Source: Luscinia megarhynchos
Lineage: Eukaryota > Chordata > Aves > Passeriformes > Turdidae
Assembly (NCBI GenBank): GCA_034336665.1
Contig: JAPFBE010000079.1
Location: 117,408-181,407, forward strand
DNA length: 64,000 nt
Direction of reading: 5' to 3'
Positions 1 to 11,200 of this stretch are shown in pieces; the first letter of the stretch is position 1; each line of letters opens with the position of its first letter. Both the position numbers and the translations under genes were made by a program. The notes below the pieces were generated by a model that worked only from the letters and a program-made list of their open reading frames with translations, made no database searches and was not told the origin of the DNA.

Positions 1-3000
1 CTCTCGGGCCATGTAGACCTTGTTGCCGCTTAACCGTCTCGCCCTTTCGGCTCGGTAGTCTTTGAGTGCCGCAGCCGGTCTCGCCTATACCGCTGGGTAG
101 ACCTTGTTGCCGCTTAGCCGCTCGGCCTTTCGATACTCGGCCAGGGTAGACCTTGTTGCCGCTTAGCCGGTTCTCTAGCTCTTTCGCTACACCCGCTGCA
201 GACCTGGTGCCGCAGCCGTCTCGATCTCGCCATCACCGGGAGGTAGACCTGATGCCGCTAGCTGATCTCGCCTTTCGCTACCGCTGGGTAGACCTGGTGC
301 CGCTTAGCCGGTCTCGCCTTTCGCTGCCCCGCTGGGTAGATCTGTTGCCGCTTAGCCGGTCGCTGCCTTCGCTACCGCTGGGTAGACCTGTTGTCACCAG
401 CCGTCTCGGGCCTTCGCTCACCGCTAGGGTAGACCTGTTGCCGCTTAGCCGGTCTCGCCTTTCGCTGGCCGCGGGTAGACCTGTTGCCGCTTAGCCGGTC
501 TTAGCTTTCGCCGCCTGGCGGGTAGACCTGTTGCCGCTAGCCGGTTCGCCTTTCATACCGCTGAAGACCTGTTACCGCTAGCTGTCTCGCCTTTGTTTCC
601 GCTGGGAAGACCTGTTGCCGCTTAGCCGGTCGCGCTTTCACCGCTGGGTAGACCTGTTGCCGCTAGCCGGTCTTAGCTATTCGCCACTGGCCAGAATAGA
701 CCTGGTGCCGCTTAGCCTGTCTCGCCTTTTCAGCCCGGGTAGACCTGCATGCCGCTTAGCCGGTCTCGCCTTCGCCACTGCCACAGGGTAGACCTGTTGC
801 CGCTAGCCGGTCTCAGCTCTTTCAGCGTACCGCTGGGTAGACCTGTTGCCGCTAGCCGTCTTGCCTTTCGCTACCGCTGGGTAGACCTGTTGCCACTTAG
901 CCGGGTCTCGGCCTTTCTACCCCCGAAGGTAGACCTGTTGCCGCTAGTCGGTCTCGGCCTTTCGCTACCGCTGGGTAGACCTGTTGCCGCTAGTCGGTTC
1001 TCGCCTTTCGCTACTCGCTGGGGTAGACCTGTTGCCGCTTAGTCGGGTCGCGTCTGTTTCGCTACCGCTGGGTAGACCTGTTGCCGCTAGCCGGTCTCGC
1101 CTTTCGCTACCGCCGCTGGGTAGACCTGTTGCCGCTAGTCGGTCTCGCCTTTCACTGCCGCTGGGTAGACCTGTTGCCGCTTAGCCGGGTCTCAGCTCTT
1201 TACCGGCCGATGGGTAGACCTGTTGCCGCTAGTCGGTCGCTGCCTTTTCGCTACCGGGTAGACCTGTTGCCGCTAGGCCGGTTCGGCTCTTCACCGCTGG
1301 GTAGACCTGTTGCCGCGAAATGTCTCAGCCTTTCGCTCCGGGCGGGTAGACCTGTTGCCGCTAGCCGGTCTCGCCTCTCGCTGGGTAGACCTTGTTGCCG
1401 CTAGTCGGTCTCGGCCTTTCTACCGCTGGTAGACCCGTTGCTAGCCGTCTCGGCTACCGCTATGGTAGACCTGGTGCCGCAGCCGGTCTCGCCTTTCGCT
1501 CGCTGGTAGACCTGTTGCCGCTTAGCCAGTCTCGCGCTCTCGCACCGCAGGGTAGACCTGTTGCCGCTTAGCCGGTCTCAGTGCTCGCTACCACGTGGGT
1601 AGACCTGGTGCCGCAGACGTTCTTCGCCTTTCAGCACGTACCGCTGGGTAGACCTGTTGCTGTCAGCTGGTCTCCGGGCCTTTCAGCTCGGGTAGACCTG
1701 TTGCCGCTTAGCCGGTCTTAGCTTTTCGCTACCGGGTAGACCCTGTTGCCGCCAGCCGGGTTCTAGTTTTCGCGTACCGCTGGTAGACCTGTTGCCGCGT
1801 AGCCGGCTCGCCTTTCGCTTCCGCTGGTAGACCTGTTGCCGCAGCCGGTCTCGTACTTTCGCACTCGGCCGCTGGGTAGACCTGTTGCCGCTAGCCGGTC
1901 TCAGCTCGCTCGCTGGGTCGACCTGTTGCCGCTTAGCTGGTCGCGTCTCAGGCTCGAGCCGGGTAGACCTTGTTGTCGCAGCTGTCTCGCCTTTCGCTAC
2001 ACCTTGCAAGGTAGACCTGTTGCCGCTTAGCCGGTCTTTGGTTTTCGCCTGCTGGTAGACCTGCTGCCGCTTAGCCGGTCAGCCTGCGCCGCTGGTAGAC
2101 CTGTGCCGCCTGTCTCGCCTTTCCACCAGCTGGGTAGACCTGTTGCCGCTTAGCCGGTCTCGCCTTTCGCCCGGGCCGGGTAGACCTGTTGCCGCCAGTC
2201 GGTCTCGCCTTTCGCAATACCAGCTGGTAGACCTGTTGCCGCTAACGGTCTCTGCCTTTCGTGCCCCGCCGCTGGGTAGACCTTGTTGCCGCTTAGCCGG
2301 TCGCGCTTTCGGGCGCTGGTAGACCTGTTGCCGCTTTAAATGGTCTCTAGCTCTTTGGCGCTACAAGAGGGTAGACCTGGTGCCGCTTAGCCGGTCTCGG
2401 GTTTTCATGCCCCGCTGGGTAGACCTGATGCCGCTAGCTGATCTCGCCTTTGCACTCAGCCTACAGGGTAGACCTGTTGCCGCTAGCCGGTCTCAGCCTT
2501 TCGCGTCGCCGCTGGTAGACCTGTTGCCGCTTAGCCGGTCAGCGTTTCGATACTCGCTGGTAGACCTGCTGCCGCTAGCCGGTCTCAGCCTTTCGCTGCC
2601 TGCTGGGGTAGACCTGTTGCCGCTAGCCGGTCTTAGCCTTTCACGTCAGCTGGTAGACCTGTTGCCGCTTAGCCGGTCTCGGCCGCTTATACCGCTGGGA
2701 AGACCGGTTGCCGCTTAGACGGTCTGCGCTCGTTTCGCATCGCTGGGTAGACCTGTTGCCACTAGTCGGTCTCGGCCTTTTCCGGCCGCTGGGTAGACCT
2801 GTTGCCGAGTAGCCGGTCTTAGCCTTTCGCTACCGCTGGGTAGATCTGTTGCCGCTAGTCGGTCTTAGCTCGCTACCGCTGGTAGACCTGGTGCCGCAGC
2901 CGGTCTCGCCTTTCGAAATTTCGCTGGGTAGACCTGTTGCCGCTTAGCCGGTCTCGGCCTTTCGCTACCGCTGGGTAGACCTGTTGCCGCTTAGCCGGTC

Positions 3001-5150
3001 TCAGCCTTTCGCCACTCTGCGGGTAGACCTGGTGCCGCAGCCAGTCTCGCCTTTCGCTACCAGCGAGGTAGACCTGATGCCGCTAGTCGATCTCGCCTTT
3101 CGCTACCGCTGGTAGACCTGTTGCCGCTTAACCGGTCTCAGCTTCGCTACTCGCTGGGTAGATCTGTTGCCACTTGGCCGGTCGCTGGACTTTCGCTACC
3201 GCTGTATAGACCTGTTGCCACTAGTCGGTTCGGCCTTTCGCCTCCAATCGCTGGGTAGACCTGTTGCCGCAGCCGTCTCGGGCCTCGCTACCGCTGGGTA
3301 GACCTGTTGCCGCTTAGCCGGTCTTAGCTCTTCGCTACTCGCTGGGTAGACCTGTTGCCGCTTAGCCGGTCTCGCCTTTTATACCGCTGGAAGACCTTGT
3401 TGCCGCTTAGCCGTCTCGCCTTTTATGCCTACCGCTGGGAAGACTCTGTTGCCGCTTAGCCGGTCTCAGTCTTTCGCTACCCCGCTGGTAGACCTTGTTG
3501 CCGCTTAGCTGGTCGCGTCTTGTCACTGCCTGGGTAGACCTGTTGTCGCTAGCCGGTCTCGCCCTTTCGCTGTCAGCTGGTAGACCTGTTGCCGCTAGTC
3601 GTCTTCGCCTTTCGCTACTCGCTGGGTAGACCTGTTGCCGCTAGTCGGTCGCTGCCTTTTATGCCGCTGGGTAGACCCTGTTGCCGCTAGTCGTCTCGCT
3701 ACCGCTAAGGTATACCTGATGCCGCTTAGCCGGTTCTGCCTTTCTAGCTCGGGCCGCTGGGTAGACCTGGTGCCGCGAAGCCGGTCTCTAGCCTTTCGCA
3801 TACCGATGGGAGATCTGTTGCCGCTTGTCGGTCGCTGCCTTTCGCTTCGGGGATAGACCTGTTGCCACTAGCCGGTCTCGCCTTCGCGCGCCGCTGGGTA
3901 GACCTGTTGCTGCTAGCCGGTCTTAGCTCTTCGCTACCGCTGGGTAGACCTGTTGCCGCTTAGCCGGTCTCGCCGCTTATACCGCTGGAAGACCGGTTGC
4001 CGCTTAGACGGTCGCTGCCTTTCGCTACTCGCTGGGTAGACCTGTTGCCGCTAGCCGGTTCGCCTCTACCACAGGAATAGACCTGGTGCCGCGAACGGTC
4101 TCGCCTCATACCGCTGGGTAGACCTGTTGCCGCTTAGCCGGTCTCGCCTACCGCAGCAAGGTAGACCTGTTGCCGCGTAGCCGGGTCTCGGCCTTCATCG
4201 CTGGGTAGACCTGTTGCCGCTTAGTCGGTCTCGGCCTTTCGCCGGGTAGACCTGGTGCCGGCAGCCGGTCGCCTTTCGCTCGGGTAGACCTGTTGCCGCT
4301 AGCCGTCTCGGGCCTTTCGCTACCGCAGGGTAGACCTGTTGCCGCTAGCCGGTCTTAGCTATTCTCAGCCTACAAGAGGGTAGACCTGGTGTCACGCTTA
4401 GCCGGTCTCGGCTTTCGCGCTTCCGCTGGTAGACCTGATGCCGCTTAGCTGATCTCGCCTTTCGCCGCCTGCCACAGGGTAGACCTGGTGCCGCTTAGCC
4501 GTCTCAGCTCTCGCTCACCGCTGGGTAGATCTGTTGTCGCTGTCGGTCGCTGCCTTTCGGCCGCTCGGGTAGACCTGTTGCCACTCAGTCGGGTCTCGCC
4601 TTTCAGCCACCAAGGTAGTACCTGATGCCGCTTAGCTAATCTCGCCTTCATACCGCTGGTAGACCTGTTGCCGCTAGTCGGTCTCAGCCTTTCGGGCTAC
4701 CCCCGGGGGAGATCTGTTGCCGCTAGTCGGTCTCGTCTTTCGCTACCGCTGGATAGACCTGTTGCCACTAGCCGGGTTCGCTCTTTCGCTGCGCCGGGGT
4801 AGACCTGTTGCCGCGAAGCCGGTCTTAGCTCGCTACCGCTGGGTAGACCTGTTGCCGCTAGCCGGTCTCGCTCGCTTATACCGCTGGGAAGACCGTTGCC
4901 GCTAGACGGTCGCGTCTCTTACCGCTGGGTAGACCTGTTGCCGCTTAGCCGGTTCTCGCCTTTCAGCCTACCGCTGAATAGACCTGGTGCCGCTAGCCGG
5001 TCTCGCCTTTGCGCTCGCTGGGTAGACCTGTTGCCGCTTAGCCGGTCTTCGCCTTTCGCTCGCCGAAGGTAGACCTGTTGCCGCTTAGCCGGTCTCGCTC
5101 TTTCGCTACCGCTGGGTAGACCTTGTTGCCGCCAGTCGGTCTCGGGTTTT
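1..5150 (+). repeat. Left array segment with private TTAGACGG variant
   Basis: The same 46-bp unit, fairly clean. I could not resolve a regular long-range period here. Recurrent local words include CTTATACC-GCTGG then AAGACCGGTTGCCGC-TTAGACGG near 2700 and 3990, with a close relative near 4890; I did not see TTAGACGG elsewhere. Units with GATGCCGCTAGCTGATCTC occur near 249, 2427 and 4436. The GATCTG-to-AAGACC cassette is present near 339/566 and 3155/3390. A CTTAGCTATTC module followed by GGTAGACCTGGTGCC occurs near 670, 4345 and 5277 and links this segment to the next. Confidence 0.7.
2965..2978 (+). other. Inverted repeat CTACC-GCTG-GGTAG across the unit junction
   Basis: CTACC (2965-2969) and GGTAG (2974-2978) are perfect reverse complements around the 4-base loop GCTG. 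This 14-base element sits at the boundary between consecutive consensus units and recurs wherever a unit ends in GCTACCGCTG. It is lost in units ending in other tails (GGGCCGCTG, ACTCGCTG, CCAAGG). Confidence 0.6.
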
Positions 5151-6476
5151 CGCCGCTGGGTAGACCTGGTGCCGGCAGCCGGTCGCGCTCTCGTACTCGC
5201 TGGGTAGACCTGTTGCCGCTTAGCCAGTCTCGCCTTTCACTGCCGCGAGGGTAGACCTGTTGCCGCTAGCCGGTCTTAGCTATTCTCGCTACCGGCCGCA
5301 GGGTAGACCTGGTGCCGCTTAGCCGGTCTCGCCTTTCGCTAGCCCCGCTGGGTAGACCTGTTGCCGGCAGCCACTCGGCCTTTCGCCTTTGCCGCTGGGT
5401 AGACCTGTTGCCGCTCAGCCGGTCTTAGCCTTTTCACAAGACCGCTGGGTGAGACCTGTTGCCGCAGCCGGTCTCGCCCTTTCAGCGCTCTGCCGCTGGG
5501 TAGACCTGTTGCCGCTTAGCCGGTCTTGGCCTTTCGCTCGGGCGTCATGGGTAGACCTGTTGCCGCTAGCCGGTTCGCCTTTCTCGCTTCCGCTGGGTAG
5601 ACCTGGTGCCGGGCAGCCGGTCTCGCCTTTCGCATACCGCTGGGGTAGACCTGTTGCCGCCAGCCGGTCTCAGCTCTTTCGCCTCCGCGGGGTAGACCTG
5701 GTGCCGGCAGCCGATCTCGCTCTTCGCTACCGCTGGTAGACCTGATGCCGCTTAGCCGACCTCGACTTTCGCCAGCTCGCTGGGTAGACCTGTTGCCGCT
5801 TAGCCGGTCTCGCCTTTCTCGTCACCGCTGAGTAGACCTGGTGCCGCAGCCGGTCTCGCCTCGCTACCGCTGGGTAGATCTGTTGCCGCTGTCGGTCGCT
5901 GCCTTTCACGCCTCAAGGTAGACCTGTTGCCACTAGCCGGTCTCGGCCTCGCTACCGCTGGGTAGACCTTGTTGCCGCTTAGCCGGTCTCGCCTTTCAGT
6001 CACCGCTGGTAGACCTCGTTGCCGCTGAAGCCGGTCTTAGTTTTCGCGCCTCCGCTGGGTAGACCTGTTGCCGCTTAGTCGTCTCGCCTTTTATACCGGG
6101 CCGCTGGAAGACCTTGTTACCGCTTTGTCGGTCGCTGGGCTCAAGGCCACCCCGGGTAGACCTGTTGCCACTAGCCGGTCTCGCCTTTCAAGGCCTACCG
6201 CTGGGTAGACCTGTTGCCGATAGCCGGTCTTAGCCTTTCAGCTACCGCTGGGTAGACCTGTTGCCGCTAGTCGGTTCCTGGCTCTCGCTCGCTGGTAGAC
6301 CTGGTGCCGCAGCCGGTCTCGCGCTTTCAGCCTGGTAGACCTTGCTGCCGCTAGCCGGTTCGCCTTTCGCTACTCGCCGCTGGGTAGACCTGTTGCCGCT
6401 AGCTGTCTCAGCTTTCGCCACGCTTCCGCGGGTAGACCTGGTGCCGGCAGCCGGTTCTCGCCTTTCATGCTCGCTG
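5151..6476 (+). repeat. Partial higher-order repeat copy (tail type A)
   Basis: Unit types match 12245-13565 in order, offset about 7.1 kb. Shared markers: CAGCCAGTCTC then CTTAGCTATTC (5277 / 12378), the short CAGCCAC unit (5370 / 12470), GATGCCGCTTAGCCGA followed by CTCGAC (5740 / 12847), GATCTGTTGCCGCTGTCGG (5877 / 12970), and a hybrid unit that reads AAGACC..GTTACC and then GTCGGTCGCTG (6111 / 13209). The agreement of odd unit types in the same order is much stronger evidence than the base identity. Confidence 0.7.
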
Positions 6477-8291
6477 GGTAGACCTGATGCCGCTAGTCGA
6501 TCTCGCCTGCACCTGGGCCGCTGGTAGACCTTGTTGCCGCTTAACCGGGTCTCAGCTTTTCGCGACTACCGTGGTAGATCTGTTGCCACTTTCGCCGGTC
6601 GCGCTACGCTACCGCTGGGTAGACCTTGTTGCCACTAGTCGGTCTCGCCTTTCGCTACTCACCGCTGGGTAGACCTGTTGCCGGGTTGCCGGTTCTCGGG
6701 TTTTCGCTGCTGGTAGACCTGTTGCCGCTAGCCGGTCTTAGCTCTTCAGCGTTTCCGCTGGTAGACCTGTTGCCGCTTAGCCGGTTCGCCTTTTGCGCTC
6801 GGCCGAAGGGAAGACCTGTTGCCGATAGTCGGTCTCGCCTTTTATACCGCTGGGAAGACCCGTTGCCGCTAGCCGGGTCGCTGCCTTTCGCTGGTAGACC
6901 TGTTGCCGCAGCCGGTCTCGGTATTTTCAGGGCCATGCTCGCTGGGTAGACCTGTTGCCGCTTAGCCGGTTCAGCCTTGCCACCAAGATAGACCTGTTGC
7001 CGCTTAACTGGTCGCGTCTTTCGCTACCGGGCCGAGGGTAGACCTTGTTGCCGCTAGTCGGTCTCGCCTTTCACCGCTAAGGTAGACCTGTTGCCGCTTA
7101 TCCCGGTCTCGCCTTCGCTACCGGGCTGGGTACACCAGTTGCCGCTTAGCCGGTCTTGGTTTTTCCGCTGGGTAGACCTGGTGCCGCAGACGGTCTCGCT
7201 CATACCGCTGGTAGACCTGTTGCCGCAGCCGGTTCGCCTTTCATACCGCTGGGTAGACCTGTTGCCGCTTAGCCGGTCTTAGTTTTCGCGACTACCGCTG
7301 GGTAGACCTGGTGCCGGGCAGACGGTCCCTGCTCGCTACCGCTGGTAGACCTGTTGCCGCTTAGCCGGTCGCGGTTCGCTACCGCTGGGTAGACCTGTTG
7401 CCGCCAGTCGGTCTCAGCCTTTCGCCATGCCGCTGGGTAGACCTGTTGCCGATAGCCGGTCTCTAGTTTTCGCTACTCGCTGGTAGATCTTTTGTCAGCT
7501 AGTCGGTCGCGTCTTTCTCACCGCTGGTAGACCTGGTGCCGCAGCCGGGTTCTCGCCTGCTACCGCTGGGTAGACCTGTTGCCGCTAGTCGGTCTCGCCT
7601 TTCGCTGCCGCTGGTAGACCTGTTGCCGCTATAGTCGGTCTCAGCTCTTCGTCACTCGCGGGTAGACCTGATGCCGCTTAGCCGAAGCTCGCCGCTCGCC
7701 GCTGGGTAGACCTGTTGCCGCTTAACCGGTCTCAGCCTTTCGCTGTCACTCGAGGTACATCTGTTGCCGCTAGTCGTCGCTGCCGCTTCCCCAAGGGATA
7801 GACCTGTTGCTACTAGTCGGTCTCGGCCTTTCGCGACCTCGCCGCTGGGTAGACTTGTTGCCGCAGACGGTCTCGCTCTTTCACAAGGCCGCTGGTAGAC
7901 CTGTTGCCGCTAGTCGGTCTTAGCCTTTTCATACCGCTGGGTAGACCTGTTGCCGCTATCGGTTCGCCTTTGCTCGCCGCTGGAAGACCTGTTGCCGCTT
8001 AGCCGGTTCTCGCCTTTTGCTCTGCCGCTGAAGACCGTTGTCGCTTAGCCGTCGCGTTTCAGCTGGGTAGACCTCTGTTGTTATAGTCGATTCGGGCTCA
8101 TACCGGCCCTGAATAGACCTGGTGCCGCTTAGCCGGTCTCGCTCTTTCGTAGCTGGGTAGACCTGTTGCCAGCGAATGATCCCGTCTCGCTACAAGCACG
8201 CAGTAGACCTGTTGCCGCTAGCCGGTCTCGTTTCGGCCTTTCGCTGAATAGACCTGGTGCCGCAGCCGGTCTCGCTCTTTCGATACCGCTG
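6477..8291 (+). repeat. Higher-order repeat copy 1, truncated (1.8 kb)
   Basis: Starts with the GATGCCGCTAGTCGATCTC unit. It carries, in order, TTAACCGG, GATCTGTTGCCACTT (near 6576), GTTGCCGGGTTGCC, the AAGACC pair (6810, 6855), AAGATAGACC with CTTAACTGG (6994), TTATCCCGG, GTACACCAGTTG (7130), GATCTTTTG (7484), GCCGAAGCTCG (7680), GGTACATCTG (7750), the second AAGACC pair (7980, 8029) and GTTGTTATAGTCGA (8076). The same list begins again at 8292, about 1.81-1.86 kb later, so only the first third of the longer repeat is present here. Confidence 0.75.
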
Positions 8292-11200
8292 GGTAGACTC
8301 TGATGCCGCGAATGCTCGATTCGCCACTCGCTGGTAGACCTGTTGCCGCTTAACCGGTTCCCAGCTCTTTCGCGACTACCGCTGGGTAGATCTGTTGCCA
8401 CTTTGCCGGTCAGCGTTCTCGCCGCTCAAGGGTAGACCTGTTGCCACTAGCCGTCTCGCCTTTCGCTACCGGGTAGACCTGTTGCCGGTTGCCGGTCTTC
8501 GCTTTCGCATACCGCTGGTAGACCTGTTGCCGCTTAGTCGGTCTTAGCCTTTTCAAAGCCTGCTGGGTAGACCTGTTGCCGCTTAGTCGGTCTCGCCTTT
8601 TATACCGCCAAGGAAGACCTGTTGCCGATAGCCGGTCTCGGGCCTTTTATGCCCCCGGGCCGTTGAAGACCGTTGTCGCTAGCCGTCGCTGCCTTTCGGC
8701 TACTCGCTGGGTAGACCTGTTGCCGCAGCCGGTCTCGCATTACGCCATGCCTGCTGGGTAGACCTGTTGCCGCTTAGCCGGTCTCAGCCTCGCTACCGGC
8801 CCAAGCAAGATAGACCTGTTGCCGCTTAACTGGTCGCGCTCTTCGCTACCACCGCAGGGTAGACCTGTTGCCGCTTAGTCGGGTCTCGCCTTTACGCTCG
8901 CAGGTAGACCTGTTGCCGCTTATCCTGTCTCGCCTTTCACTACCGGGTACACCAGCTGCCGCTTAGCCGGTCTTGGGTTTTCGCTACCGCTGGTAGACCT
9001 GGTGCCGCAGACGGTCTCGCCTTTCTACCGCTCGGGTAGACCTGTTGCCGCAGCCGGTTCGCCTTTCGCTCGCCGCTGGGTAGACCTGTTGCCGCTTAGT
9101 CGGTCTTAGTTTTCGCGATCACGCTGGGTAGACCTGGTGCCGCAGACGGTCTCGTCTTCGCATACCGCTGGGGTAGACCTGTTGCCGCTTAGTCGGTCGC
9201 ATGTCTTTCGCTACCGCTGGGTAGACCTGTTGCCGCGCAGTCGGTCTCAGCCTTCGCCATGCCGCTGGGTAGACCTGTTGCCGAGTAGCCGGTCTTAGCT
9301 TTCGCTACCCCGCTGGTAGATCTTTTGCCGCTTAGTCGGTCGCTGCTTTTTCACGTCCCGCTGGGTAGACCTGGTGCCGGCAGCCGGTCTCGCCTTTCAC
9401 TCGCTGGTAGACCTGTTGCCGCTAGGCCGGTTCGCCTTTCAAGGCCTCGGCTGGTAGACCTGTTGCCGCTTAGTCGGTCTCAGCTCTTTCGCTGCCCCCG
9501 CGGGTAGACCTGATGCCGCTTAGTCGAAGCTCGGCCTTTCGGGCCGCTGGTAGACCTGTTGCCGCTTAACCGGTCTCAGCTCTTCACTCAGCGAGGTACA
9601 TCTGTTGCCGCTAGTCGGGTCGCTGCCTTTCGCTACCGCTGGATAGACCTGTTGCCGCTAGCCGGTTCTCGGCCTTTCGCGACTCGGGCCGCTGGGTAGA
9701 CTTGTTGTCGCAGACGGTCTCGCTTTCGCTAGGCCGCTGGTAGACCTTGTTGCCGCTAGTCGGTCTTAGCCTTTCGCTACCGCTGGGTAGACCTGTTGCC
9801 GCTAGTCGGTTCTCGCCTTTTATGCCCCTGCCGCTGGAAGACCTGTTGCCGCTAGTCGGTCTCGCCTTTATGCTCCCCGCCGCTGAAGACCGGTTGCCGC
9901 TTAGTCGGTCATGCCTTTTCGCTACCGCTGGGTAGACCTGTTGTTGCTAGCCGATTCGGCCTTTCGCTACCGCCGCTGAATAGACCTGGTGCCGCGAAGC
10001 CGGTCTCGCTCTCATGTACCGCTGGGTAGACCTGTTGCCGCTAGCCGGATTCTCGCCTTTCTACCGCCTAAGGTAGACCTGTTGCCGCTTAGTCGGTCTC
10101 GCTCGCTACTCGCTGGAATAGACCTGTTGCCGCTTAGTCGGTCTCGCTCGTCACCGCTGGGTAGACCTGGTGCCGCCAGTCGGTCTCGGCCTTTCGCCTA
10201 CCGCTGGGTAGACCTGTTGCCGCTAGTCGGTCTTAGCTCGCTACTCGCTGGGTAGACCTGGTGCCGCTTAGCCGGTCTCGCCTTTCGCTAGTCAGCGAGG
10301 TAGACCTGGTGCCGCAGTCGGGCCTCGCCTTTTCATACCGCTGGGTAGACCTGTTGCCGCAGCCGGTTCCGGTATTTCGCTACCATGTCGCTGGGTAGAC
10401 CTGTTGCCGCTTAGCCGGGTCTCAGCTCTCGCCGCTTCCGCTGGTAGACCTGCTGCCGCTAGCTGGTCAGCGCCTTTCACTACCGCCAGCAGGTAGACCT
10501 GTTGCCGCTTAGCCGTCTCGGCCTTTCGCTACCGCAAGGTAGACCTGTTGCCGCTAGCCGGTCTCGGCTCTTTCTCACTCGCTGGTAGACCTGGTGCCGG
10601 GCAGCCGGTCTCGCTCAGCCACCCCCGCTGGGTAGACCTGTTGCCAGCTTAGCCGTCTCGCCCTTTTCAGCCGGGTAAACCTGTTGCCGCTAGCCGGTCT
10701 CAGTTTTCGCTACCGCTGGGTAGACCTGGTGTTGGCAGCCGGTCTCGCTTTCGCTACCGCTGGGTAGACTCTGTTGCCGCTTAGCCGGTCTTAGCTTTCG
10801 CGCTTTGCCGCTGGGTAGACTTGTTGCCGGGCAGCCGATCTCGGCTTTCGCCCCCGCTGGAAGACCGTTGCCGCTAGCCGTCACGGCCTTTATGCTTTGC
10901 CGCTGGTAGACCTGTTGCCGCGTAAATCAGTCGCGGCCTCTCGCTACCATGGGTAGACCTGTTGCCGCCAGTCGGGTCTCGCGTCTTTCTCGCCTGGTAG
11001 ACCTGATGCCGCTAGTCGATCTCGGCTTTCAAGCCTCCGCGGGTAGACCTGATGTCAGCTAGTCGAAGCTCGGGCCTTTCGCTACCGCTCGGGTAGACCT
11101 GTTGCCGCTTAACCGGTTCAGCCTTTCGCTGCCCCGCTGAGGTACATCTGTTGCCACTTTGCCCGGGTCGCTGCCTTTCGCTCTCCGCTGGGTAGACCTG

